From: an uncultured Planctomycetia bacterium
GTDB lineage: Bacteria > Planctomycetota > UBA1135 > GCA-002686595
Length of the DNA: 64,000 nt
Assembly: GCA_937952135.1 (NCBI GenBank)
Contig: CALFYL010000110.1
Location: 1-64,000 of the forward strand
Direction: 5' to 3'
Shown here: one piece after another, positions 45,535-55,970 of the stretch
Layout: every line of letters starts with the position of its first letter
How positions within the stretch are numbered: the first letter of the stretch is position 1
Program-made: the position numbers and the translations under genes
The notes under the pieces: model-generated
The model's database searches: none
Told to the model about the DNA's origin: nothing
What the model saw: only the letters and a program-made list of their open reading frames with translations

Positions 45535-46704
45535 TTGGCCGATTCCCTGCGCATCGGAGTGTTGTGCCATCCGACCTACGGCGGGTCGGGAGTGGTGGCG
45601 AGCGAGCTGGCGCTGTCGCTGGCCGAGATCGGCCACGAGGTCCACTTGTTCTCGCACGAGGTCCCGCCGCGGCTCGCGCGCTCGCCCGGCCGCGTGCTCA
45701 TGCACCGCGCGCAAGGCGTTCCTTATCCGCTGTTCCACTCGACGCCGCACGACCTCGCGATCACCTCCGCGGTCCTCGACGTCCACCGCGCCAGCGGCCT
45801 CGACATCCTCCACGCCCACTACGCGCTCCCGCACGCGGTGTCGGCCTACCTCGCGCGCGCGGCGGCGCTGAGCGACGACCCGGCGCGGGCCCCGCGCGTC
45901 GTGACGACCCTCCACGGCACCGACATCACCCTCGTCGGCAACGATCCGTCCTACGCGCCGCTCACGCAGTTCGTGATCCGCGCGAGCGACGGCGTGACGG
46001 CCGTGTCGCACTGGCTGGCGCGCGAGACGAAGGAGAAGTTCGCCTTCGGCGGCGACCGCGCCTGCTCGGTCGAGGTGATCCACAACTTCGTCGACACGGC
46101 CTGGTTCTCGCCCGAGGCCGGCGGCTCGCGGCATCCCTGCTCGCTCCAGAGCGGCCCGACGGCGGTGCACGTGAGCAACTTCCGGCCGGTGAAGCGCACG
46201 CCGTGGCTCGTGCGCGCCTTCGCGATGGCGATCGGGGAGCGGCCGGCGAACCTGCTGCTCGTCGGCGACGGGCCGGACCTTCCGGCGTGCCGCGAGCTCG
46301 CGCGCGAGCTCGGACTCGGCGCCCGCGTGACCTTCCTCGGGGAACGCGACGCCCTGCCGGAGCTGCTGGCGCCGGCCTGCGTGTTCGCGCTGACGAGCTC
46401 GTCCGAATCCTTCGGCCTCTCGGCGCTCGAGGCCATGTCGTGCGGCACCCCGGTCGTCGCCACCCAGGCCGGCGGCGTCGCTGAAGTGGTCGAGCACGGG
46501 GTGAGCGGCCTCCTGAGCGGCATCGACGACCTCCAAGGCTTCGCGGCGAACCTCGCGGCGCTGCTCTTCGACCCCGCGCGCGCCCAGGCCATGGGCCGGG
46601 TCGCGCGCCAGCAGGCGGTCGAGCGCTTCTCACGCGAGCGGATCGTCGAGCGCTACGTCGAGCTCTACCGGCGCGTGATGGCCCGGCCCCCGCACCGGGC
46701 CTGA
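45535..46704 (+). CDS. bshA: N-acetyl-alpha-D-glucosaminyl L-malate synthase BshA
   Basis: This 389-residue GT4 glycosyltransferase joins GlcNAc from UDP-GlcNAc to L-malate, the first bacillithiol step. Family features are IGVLCHPTYGGSGVVASELA, EVHLFSHEVPPRL, DILHAHYALPHAVSAYLAR, TLHGTDITLVGND, and EVIHNFVDTAWFSPE, with the donor site ESFGLSALEAMSCGTPVVAT. The LHGTDIT and HNFVD segments distinguish BshA from generic GT4 enzymes. The start is TTG 45535, consistent with the homology start. It completes the bshABC set. A cysteine desulfurase follows after 30 bp. Confidence 0.93.
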   Translation: MADSLRIGVLCHPTYGGSGVVASELALSLAEIGHEVHLFSHEVPPRLARSPGRVLMHRAQGVPYPLFHSTPHDLAITSAVLDVHRASGLDILHAHYALPHAVSAYLARAAALSDDPARAPRVVTTLHGTDITLVGNDPSYAPLTQFVIRASDGVTAVSHWLARETKEKFAFGGDRACSVEVIHNFVDTAWFSPEAGGSRHPCSLQSGPTAVHVSNFRPVKRTPWLVRAFAMAIGERPANLLLVGDGPDLPACRELARELGLGARVTFLGERDALPELLAPACVFALTSSSESFGLSALEAMSCGTPVVATQAGGVAEVVEHGVSGLLSGIDDLQGFAANLAALLFDPARAQAMGRVARQQAVERFSRERIVERYVELYRRVMARPPHRA

Positions 46705-46734
46705 GGCGTCGAAGCCCCACGGAAGGGATCTCAA

Positions 46735-47913
46735 GTGGAGCGCATCTACCTCGACCACAACGCAACGACCCCGCTGCGAGCGGAGGTGCGGGCGGCCTGG
46801 CTCACGGCCCTCGAGCAGCTCCGCGGCAACCCCTCGAGCCTCCACGCAGCCGGCCGGGCCGCGCGGCAGATGCTCGACGAGGCTCGCGAGCGAACGGCGG
46901 CGGCGCTGGCGGTGCACGAGGACGAAGTCGTCTTCACCTCCGGCGGCACCGAGTCGAACAACCTCGCGCTGCTCGGCGCCCTGCGCGCGCGCGGGCCGGG
47001 GTTCGGGCTCGCGACCACCGCCATCGAGCACTCGTCGGTGCTCGGCCCGGCGCGCGAGCTCGAGAGCGAAGGCCGGCCGCTGTGGATCGTCGGCGTCGAC
47101 CGCGAAGCGCGCGTCGACGTCGCCGAGCTGCTCGCGGCCGCGGCGGACCCGCGCTGCGCGCTCGTGTCGGTGATGGCGGCGAACAACGAGATCGGCGTGT
47201 GCCCTCCGCTCGACGAAGTGGGGGACGCGCTCCAGCGCTCCGCGAGGCGTCCACTGCTTCACGTCGACGCCGTGCAAGCGCTCGGCCGCGTCGAGCTGCG
47301 CCTGCGCGAACGCGGCGTCGACCTCGCGTCGTTCTCCGCGCACAAGCTCGGCGGACCCGTCGGCGTCGGCGTGCTCTACCGGCGCCAGGGCGTCGCGCTG
47401 AAGCCGCTCATGTTCGGCGGAGAGCAGGAAAACAGCCTCCGACCGGGCACGGAGAACGTTGCGGGCATCGTCGCGGCCAGCGTGGCGATCGAGCTCGCCG
47501 CACACGAGCGCGCCGCGAACGCCGCGCACCTGCGCAAACTCGCGCGCGACCTTTGGGGAGAACTCAGTCACCAGTTGAGCCGCCTCGCCTTGCTCGGTCC
47601 GCCGCTCGACGACGACGCGCGACTGCCGGGAACGCTCAACGTGCTCGCGCGCGGCGAGGACGGCAAGGTGCTCGTGATGCGCCTCGACCTCGAAGGAATC
47701 GAGTGCAGCGCGGGCTCCGCGTGTGCGAGCGGTTCGATCGAACCGAGCCACGTGTTGCGCGCGCTCGGACTCGACGACGACGACGCGCGCGCGGGCTTGC
47801 GGCTCTCCATCGGTCGCGACAGCACGTGGAAAGAGCTTCGACAAGCTGTGGATATCCTGGGGAGAACCTTGGGGCGAGCGAACGCAAACTCCGGCGACGC
47901 CGTGGGTTTGTGA
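46735..47913 (+). CDS. cysteine desulfurase (NifS/IscS-like)
   Basis: This 392-residue class V PLP enzyme takes sulfur from cysteine for Fe-S or thiol-tRNA synthesis. It shows YLDHNATTPLRAEV, GGTESNNLAL, the PLP lysine in SAHKLGGPVG (Lys ~204), RPGTENVAG, and the catalytic Cys in ECSAGSACASGSIEPSHVL (~323-327). The GTG start 46735 has GGAAGGGA upstream. Its link to bacillithiol is the shared use of cysteine. The C-terminal codons carry a DnaA-box-like TGTGGATAT at 47847-47855 (8 of 9). dnaA is the next gene. Confidence 0.93.
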   Translation: MERIYLDHNATTPLRAEVRAAWLTALEQLRGNPSSLHAAGRAARQMLDEARERTAAALAVHEDEVVFTSGGTESNNLALLGALRARGPGFGLATTAIEHSSVLGPARELESEGRPLWIVGVDREARVDVAELLAAAADPRCALVSVMAANNEIGVCPPLDEVGDALQRSARRPLLHVDAVQALGRVELRLRERGVDLASFSAHKLGGPVGVGVLYRRQGVALKPLMFGGEQENSLRPGTENVAGIVAASVAIELAAHERAANAAHLRKLARDLWGELSHQLSRLALLGPPLDDDARLPGTLNVLARGEDGKVLVMRLDLEGIECSAGSACASGSIEPSHVLRALGLDDDDARAGLRLSIGRDSTWKELRQAVDILGRTLGRANANSGDAVGL

Positions 47914-48372
47914 AGTGCTGTTCAAGAGTCGCGGGATGCGTGTTGACAGGGCAGGGGGTCGCGCTTGGAATGCCGCCTCGCTTTCGAGCCCCGCCCCGCC
48001 GACCCAGGCGCCTTCGGCGGACCCCAAATCCAAGCCTCCGCGGGCATCGCCACGATGCCGCACCGACGAAGCTACCCAGCCCGATCGATGCCCGCCCCAG
48101 CTGAATTCGGGTCTCCATTGAGGGTCACTTGGTCACCAAATGCGGTCTCACACGCTTGTTCCCGGAGCGTGTGCGGAAGGCCTCGTCGGCGAGCGCAGCG
48201 CCACCGGACGCAGCGCTCTCGCGTCGGACGCGGGAGCTCCGCCCCGATGGCGAGCCAAGTGGCGAGACCGCCGCGGCGCGTTGGACGGGAGCGAGGGACC
48301 GGGCGACCTCAGTCCGGACGAGAACCACGAGCAGCAACGGGCCGGTCGAGACGCCCAGCGGAACGAGACACC
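47914..48372. other. 459-bp region before dnaA
   Basis: No protein gene is supported on either strand. It contains the best promoter near dnaA and a doubled GGTCAC motif at 48125-48136 (GGTCACTTGGTCAC). A DnaA-box-like sequence lies just upstream at 47847-47855. Compared with the dnaA-dnaN gap it has fewer origin features, but an origin here is not excluded. Confidence 0.4.
47943..47971 (+). promoter_or_regulatory. predicted dnaA promoter
   Basis: A consensus -35 TTGACA (47943-47948) is followed after 17 bp by TGGAAT (47966-47971; 4 of 6 to TATAAT). The leader to ATG 48373 would be about 395 nt, which is long and could hold regulation. Confidence 0.5.
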
Positions 48373-50262
48373 ATGCAATCCGATCGAGTCGACAGCGGTG
48401 AGTACGCAGGCACGGCCCGCGTTCCTGGCGCTGCACGCGCGCCCGCTTCGACCCTTCCGACGCGCGAGCCCCACGTCTACAGCGACAGCCGCATGGAGCG
48501 CGTGCGCAGCCAGCTCGAGGGCGCGCACATCGACACCGCTCGGCGCCTCGCCGCGCCGCTCGAGCTTGGCGAGCGCTCCGCGAGCGACTCCGTTCTGGCG
48601 CCCGCCGGCGCGAACGACAACGTGACCGGTGACGCGAACCGCGATGCGGACGGCGACGTGAGCGCCGACGCGGGCACGGGCGAACTCACGAACGACGACA
48701 CGGACCCGCTCGCGGGCGCCGAGACGAGCACGGACGCCGGCGCGCCGACGGGCGACGCATCGACGCCGCTCGCCGACGTGTGGGCCTCGATCCAGGGCGC
48801 GCTGCGCCGCCGCATCCGCCGCGAGCAGTTCGAGACCTGGTTCCGGCGCGCCGACCTGCGCCGCGCGGACCGCGACGGCGTGCAGATCGCCGTACAGAAC
48901 ACCTTCGCGGCCGACTGGCTGCGCACGAACTACCGCTCGTCCCTCGAACAGGCGGTGCAGGACGCGCTCGGCTACGCCTGCCCGGTGGAGCTCGTCGTCG
49001 ACGCGGAGCTCACGATCGTCTCGCGCGCCCCGCAAGCTCGCAGCGGCGAAGCCGGCGACACGGCGACGCAGGGACCTTCCAGCACGGCCCTCGCGACGAC
49101 CCAGGCGGCGAACGACGCGGTGCAGGGGCGCGCGAGCGGCGGGGACGCAAGCCGCGGCGCTCTTTCGTCGCAAGCTCGCCCCACGCTCGACACGACGCGC
49201 TGGAACGTCTCGAACGCCGACAGCGGGCTGATGTGGAGCTCGGACGTCACCCTCAACCCCAACTACCGCTTCGACAACTTCGTGGTCGGACCGTGCAACC
49301 GCTTCGCCTACGCGGCGGCGGTGGGGGCCTCCGAGTCGCCGGGCAAGTCCTACAACCCGTTTTTCCTGCACGGAAGCGTGGGTTTGGGCAAGACGCACCT
49401 GCTGCAGTCGCTGTGCTACTCGCTGCTGGACCGCATGCCCGGCGTGCGCATCCTGTACCTGTCCTGCGAGACCTTCATCAACCACTTCATCAGCGCGCTC
49501 GAGAACGGCGATCTGCACAAGTTCCGCACCAAATACCGGAACGTCGACGTGCTGGTGGTGGACGACATCCACCTGCTCGCGAACAAGGAGCGCACCCAGG
49601 AGGAGTTCTTCCACACCTTCAACACGCTCTACAACGCGAACAAGCAGATCGTGTTGTCGTCGGACTCGCCGCCCAAGGAGATCCCGACGCTCCAGGAGCG
49701 GCTGGTGTCGCGCTTCAAGTGGGGCCTAGTCACGGAGATCGAGACGCCCTGCTACGAGACGCGCATGGCGATCTTGAAGCGCAAGAGCCGCGAGCGCGGC
49801 CACGAGCTCCCCGAACAGGTCGCGCAACTGCTCGCCGAGCACATCGACTCGAACATCCGCGAGCTCGAGGGTGCGGTGAACCGGCTCATCAGCTACGCGG
49901 GACTCAACAACCAGGAGATCACGCCCGAGCTCGTGCGACGACTGCTGCGCGACATCTTCACGCAGCCGAAGGGCCAGCCGACGATGGACGACGTGTTGCG
50001 CGTCGTGACCACGCACTTCCAGGTCAAGGTCACCGAGCTGCAGTCGCGCCGGCGCACCAAGGCGATCGCCTTCCCGCGCCAGGTGGCGATGTTCCTCGCC
50101 CGCTCGATCACGCGCCATTCGCTCGAGGAAGTCGGCGGCTTCTTCGGCGGCCGCGACCACACGACCGTGCTCTACGCGGTCGAGCAGATCGACAAGCAGA
50201 TGCGCGCCGACGAACGCTTCCGCGGCGCCGTGCAGGGCATGCTCGCGCAACTGCAGCGCTGA
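48373..50262 (+). CDS. dnaA: chromosomal replication initiator DnaA
   Basis: The 629-residue protein has domain I (VWASIQGALRRRIRREQFETW, ~136-220), a low-complexity linker, the AAA+ domain with Walker A GSVGLGKTHLL (~334), Walker B VLVVDDIHLL (~394) and the arginine-finger region (LVSRFKWGL), and the domain IV helix-turn-helix GGFFGGRDHTTVLYA (~590). A disordered Asp/Ala-rich N-terminal extension of about 135 residues is unusual; domain I normally starts at the N terminus. Start is uncertain: ATG 48373 is the first after the promoter, ATG 48493 is also in frame. The 16-bp inverted repeat follows the stop. Confidence 0.95.
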   Translation: MQSDRVDSGEYAGTARVPGAARAPASTLPTREPHVYSDSRMERVRSQLEGAHIDTARRLAAPLELGERSASDSVLAPAGANDNVTGDANRDADGDVSADAGTGELTNDDTDPLAGAETSTDAGAPTGDASTPLADVWASIQGALRRRIRREQFETWFRRADLRRADRDGVQIAVQNTFAADWLRTNYRSSLEQAVQDALGYACPVELVVDAELTIVSRAPQARSGEAGDTATQGPSSTALATTQAANDAVQGRASGGDASRGALSSQARPTLDTTRWNVSNADSGLMWSSDVTLNPNYRFDNFVVGPCNRFAYAAAVGASESPGKSYNPFFLHGSVGLGKTHLLQSLCYSLLDRMPGVRILYLSCETFINHFISALENGDLHKFRTKYRNVDVLVVDDIHLLANKERTQEEFFHTFNTLYNANKQIVLSSDSPPKEIPTLQERLVSRFKWGLVTEIETPCYETRMAILKRKSRERGHELPEQVAQLLAEHIDSNIRELEGAVNRLISYAGLNNQEITPELVRRLLRDIFTQPKGQPTMDDVLRVVTTHFQVKVTELQSRRRTKAIAFPRQVAMFLARSITRHSLEEVGGFFGGRDHTTVLYAVEQIDKQMRADERFRGAVQGMLAQLQR

Positions 50263-50834
50263 CCCTTCGCGCCGCTCGCCGCCAGGCTCCGGTCGCTTCC
50301 CGCGCGCTTCGAGTTCCTTCGGGCGCACACCGCGGAGAGCGACCGGAGCCTGGTCGCTTCCGCGCCGCGCACACACACCCTCCCCCTTCGCGCCGCACTT
50401 CGAATCGCTACCGCCGACCCCTCCGATGCCCGCCTCCGCCGCCCAAGACCCGACCGACAACCTGGGGAATCGGTCTGCATGGAACCTGGACAACTCGGGT
50501 CCGCGGCGAGATCCCTCGCAAGCTCTGTGGAGCGCTGTGCACAAGTCGGGCTCGTTCCACACCCTCTCCACCGTGCCACGCGCTGTTTCCCCGCTGACTG
50601 AGCTCGCGTATCCTGTTGGCCCGGCGCAGCTTGAGAACGTGCAGAAGGCAGTTCTTCACCGCCGGAGGGGGTCTCTGAGAAGATGAAGAGATCTATCTAC
50701 GGACTTACCCCCAAGCCCGAACCATCCACAACCTCGAGCCCGATCCGTTCCGAGCTGTCGAGCCGTCCAACGCACGGCGCCGCCGAGCATCGCACGTCCC
50801 CCTCACCGCCGATTCCATCCGCCACGGTCCACGC
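50263..50834. other. candidate replication origin: dnaA-dnaN intergenic region (572 bp)
   Basis: No gene is supported. The region holds a 16-bp inverted repeat (50282-50353), DnaA-box-like sequences TGTGCACAA (50536-50544, 7 of 9) and CCATCCACA (50722-50730, 7 of 9), and the least GC-rich stretch nearby, AGATGAAGAGATCTATCTAC at 50681-50700, which could unwind. The boxes are imperfect, so this is a candidate only. The gene order dnaA-dnaN-gyrB is classical for oriC. Confidence 0.5.
50282..50353. repeat. 16-bp perfect inverted repeat downstream of dnaA
   Basis: CCAGGCTCCGGTCGCT (50282-50297) pairs perfectly with AGCGACCGGAGCCTGG (50338-50353) around a 40-nt spacer, starting 20 bp after the dnaA stop. 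GGTCGCTTCC also occurs as a direct repeat (50291-50300 and 50352-50361). It could be a large terminator stem for dnaA or an origin element. Confidence 0.75.
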
Positions 50835-51944
50835 ATGAAAGTTCTCTGCGAGCGCGAGAAGCTGCGCGAAGGGTTGGCTGTCGCCAACAACGTCATCCCC
50901 TCCAAGAGCCCCAAGCCCATCCTCACCAACGTGTGCATGGTGGCCACGGCTGAGCGACTGGAGCTGGTCGGAACCGACCTCGAAGTGTCGGTTCGCTACG
51001 CCATCGAAGAGGGCGTCAAGGTGCTCGAACCGGGCGCCGTGGTGGTGCCTGCTCGCGTGCTGCACGACTTCGTGCGCGACCTCGCTGGCGAGACGGTGGA
51101 GATCGAGGTGCGCGGTTCGACCTGCGAGATCCGCTGCGGCGACGACGACTGCGAGCTCGTGACCGCCGACGCGGAGGAGTTCCCGGTGGTCTCGCGCTTC
51201 GAGGAAGAGGGCGCGTTCACCCTTCAAGCGGGAACGTTCACCGCGCTGGTCGGACGCACGGCGTTCGCCGCCGCGCGCGAGCAGGGTCGCTACGCAATGC
51301 ACGGCGTGCTGATCGAAGTCGCCGACAGCCTGCTGCGCATGGTGGCCACGGACGGGCGGCGGCTGGCGCTCGCGCATTCGCCGATCGACACGCAGGGCCG
51401 CAGCGGTCCGAGCCGTCCCTGCATCGTCCCGACCAAGGGCATGCAGTTGTTCTGCCGCGTGATGTCGGACGCGCTGGACTCGGTCAAGCTGCACTTCGCC
51501 GAGGGCCAGATCGGCGTGCGCACGCGCAACGCCGAGGTGTTCGCGCGTCTGCTCGACGGCGACTTCCCGCGCTACTCCGCGGTGATCCCCGCCGAGAGCC
51601 GCAACTTCTGCGAAGCCGAGGCGCAGGTCCTCGAGCGCAAGATCCGGCTGGTCGCCAACGTGACGGGCGAAGAGGCGCGCGCGGTGCGCTTCGCGCTCAC
51701 GCCGGGACGTCTCGAGCTCAGCGGACAGTCCGCGGGCCGCGGCGCGGCGCGCGCGCACATGGACGTGGAGTTCAAGGGCTCGGCGGCCGAGATTGCCTTC
51801 AACCCCGACTACGTGGCGGACGGGCTCAAGAACTGCGAGAGCAGCCACGTGCGGCTCGAGTTCAACGAGAAGACCTCGCCGGGCAAGTTCCTGCTGGGCG
51901 AGAACTACGTCTACATCGTGATGCCGATCACGGTGGACGGCTGA
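50835..51944 (+). CDS. dnaN: DNA polymerase III beta sliding clamp
   Basis: This 369-residue clamp shows the three-domain layout: MKVLCEREKLREGLAVANNVIPSK-like start (MKVLCEREKLREGL), PILTNVCMVATAERLELVGTDLEV, the second-domain ATDGRRLALAHSP, and the C-terminal NYVYIVMPI. It holds the replicase on DNA. Length is normal. The start ATG 50835 fits the homology. It follows the candidate origin region and lies 14 bp before the DUF721 gene. Confidence 0.97.
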   Translation: MKVLCEREKLREGLAVANNVIPSKSPKPILTNVCMVATAERLELVGTDLEVSVRYAIEEGVKVLEPGAVVVPARVLHDFVRDLAGETVEIEVRGSTCEIRCGDDDCELVTADAEEFPVVSRFEEEGAFTLQAGTFTALVGRTAFAAAREQGRYAMHGVLIEVADSLLRMVATDGRRLALAHSPIDTQGRSGPSRPCIVPTKGMQLFCRVMSDALDSVKLHFAEGQIGVRTRNAEVFARLLDGDFPRYSAVIPAESRNFCEAEAQVLERKIRLVANVTGEEARAVRFALTPGRLELSGQSAGRGAARAHMDVEFKGSAAEIAFNPDYVADGLKNCESSHVRLEFNEKTSPGKFLLGENYVYIVMPITVDG

Positions 51945-51958
51945 CGGCGGACTGGGGC

Positions 51959-54735
<2,777 letters not shown>

Positions 54736-54746
54736 CGGCGGCCTCC

Positions 54747-54806
54747 GGGCCTGCGTCGAATGGGCCTGCGTCGAATGGGCCCGCGCCGAACGGGCCCGGA
54801 TCGACG
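54747..54806. repeat. 15-bp tandem repeat after gyrB
   Basis: GGGCCTGCGTCGAAT occurs twice in tandem (54747-54761, 54762-54776), followed by the diverged units GGGCCCGCGCCGAAC (54777-54791) and GGGCCCGGATCGACG (54792-54806). It lies 11 bp after the gyrB stop in a gap of 217 bp. It can pair with itself in part and may act as a weak terminator. Confidence 0.75.
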
Positions 54807-54952
54807 CGCAGGGCCGCGGCCGGGCGGTCCGCGGGCCGGCGGCGTTTCGCAGTCGCGAGCCTCGTCCCGCGCGAGCGGGAAACGTCGCTCGCCCGGGTTC
54901 AGTTCCGTGGGCGCGCGGGTCGACAAAAGAGCCCGACCTCGGGGTCGCCCGC

Positions 54953-55522
54953 GTGAAGAACAGCCATCGACTCGATTACGCCAGCCTGGCAGAGGTGCTC
55001 GGTCAGAAGGGTCTCGTCGACCCGCAGCGGCTGCGCATCACGCTGCAGGCCTCGCACCGCAGCCCGATCCCGTTCACCGAGTCGCTGGTCGTCGACGGCC
55101 TGATCGGCGACTGGGACCTTTCGCGCGTCGTGTGCGAGATCTACGGCCTGCCGTTCCTGCCGGTCGACTTCTATCCGCCGAACAAGGACCTGCTCGCGGG
55201 CCTCGACCACGACTTCCTGCGCCAGCACCGCCTCGCGCCGCTCTCGCGCCACAAGCGCGTGCTCACGGTGTGCATGCCGGCGTTGGTGCCCGCGGACGTG
55301 CTCGGCCAGCTCGCTTCGACGGCGGACGTCCACGTCATGCCGGTCGTCGGCACCGTGAACAGCAACAACAAGTGGCTCGCCGAGCATCTGCCGGCCGATG
55401 CCCCGGCGCCCGCGGGCGGCGAAGGCAGCCTCGACTGGAAGAACATCTTCGACGAGGGCGACGCCGCGGTGCTGCTCAATCTGGACGGGGAGCCGACGGC
55501 GCCGCCGGATCAGGCGGCGTGA
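54953..55522 (+). CDS. GspE/MshE N-terminal-like domain protein
   Basis: This 189-residue protein resembles the N-terminal domain of type II secretion/type IV pilus ATPases (GspE_N / MshEN): LAEVLGQKGLVDPQRL, LVVDGLIGDWDLSRVVCEIYGLPFLPVDFYP and LAPLSRHKRVLTVCMPALVPADVLGQLA. MshEN domains can bind cyclic di-GMP. It has no ATPase domain, so it may be a free-standing receptor or regulator. The C-terminal 40 residues are disordered. The start is GTG 54953. Its 3' end overlaps the convergent tatA-like gene by 47 bp. Confidence 0.75.
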   Translation: MKNSHRLDYASLAEVLGQKGLVDPQRLRITLQASHRSPIPFTESLVVDGLIGDWDLSRVVCEIYGLPFLPVDFYPPNKDLLAGLDHDFLRQHRLAPLSRHKRVLTVCMPALVPADVLGQLASTADVHVMPVVGTVNSNNKWLAEHLPADAPAPAGGEGSLDWKNIFDEGDAAVLLNLDGEPTAPPDQAA

Positions 55523-55940
55523 GATCGTCGGCGGGCGCCTCGCTCGGTTGAGGCGCCGCTTCCGTCGAGGCGGCCTCGTCCGTCGCCTTTGCTTCGGCCG
55601 CGACCTGGTCGTTCGAAACCGGAGCACCCGGCGGGTCGACGACCGCCGACGAGACCGCGCGGTTCACGGCGCTCTTCGCCTCGCTCACCTCGCGCCGCAC
55701 CGTTCCGACCACGTCGACTTCGCGGAACGGACGCACGACGTTCTGCTCGATCTCGCGCCGAGCGTTCTGGAGTTCCTGATCGATGCCCGACTCGCGGCGC
55801 AGGTCGGTGAGCGCGCGACGCAGCCTCTGCACCGTGGCCGCGGCCTCGCCCGCGACCTGCGGCAGGCGCCCGCCGAACACGAGCACCGCCACGAGGGCGA
55901 TCACGAACAGCTCCGTGGGTGAGAGTCCGAACAGTTCCAC
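55476..55940 (-). CDS. TatA/TatB-like twin-arginine translocase component
   Basis: This 154-residue protein has the TatA/B pattern: a short N terminus, one membrane helix with LFVIALVAVLVFGGRLPQVAGEAA (~11-34) and an amphipathic helix, then a long disordered Pro/Ala-rich tail. The FGxxxLP motif is conserved. It could be TatA or TatB; the arginine-rich helix (RLRRALTDLRRESG) leaves this open. It is 30 bp downstream of the LPS-transport gene. No TatC is in the window. The tail overlaps the convergent GspE_N-like gene by 47 bp. Confidence 0.85.
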   Translation of the reverse strand: MELFGLSPTELFVIALVAVLVFGGRLPQVAGEAAATVQRLRRALTDLRRESGIDQELQNARREIEQNVVRPFREVDVVGTVRREVSEAKSAVNRAVSSAVVDPPGAPVSNDQVAAEAKATDEAASTEAAPQPSEAPADDLTPPDPAAPSAPRPD

Positions 55941-55970
55941 GGCGCGCCAGTCTACCCGGCGGCGGCTCGC

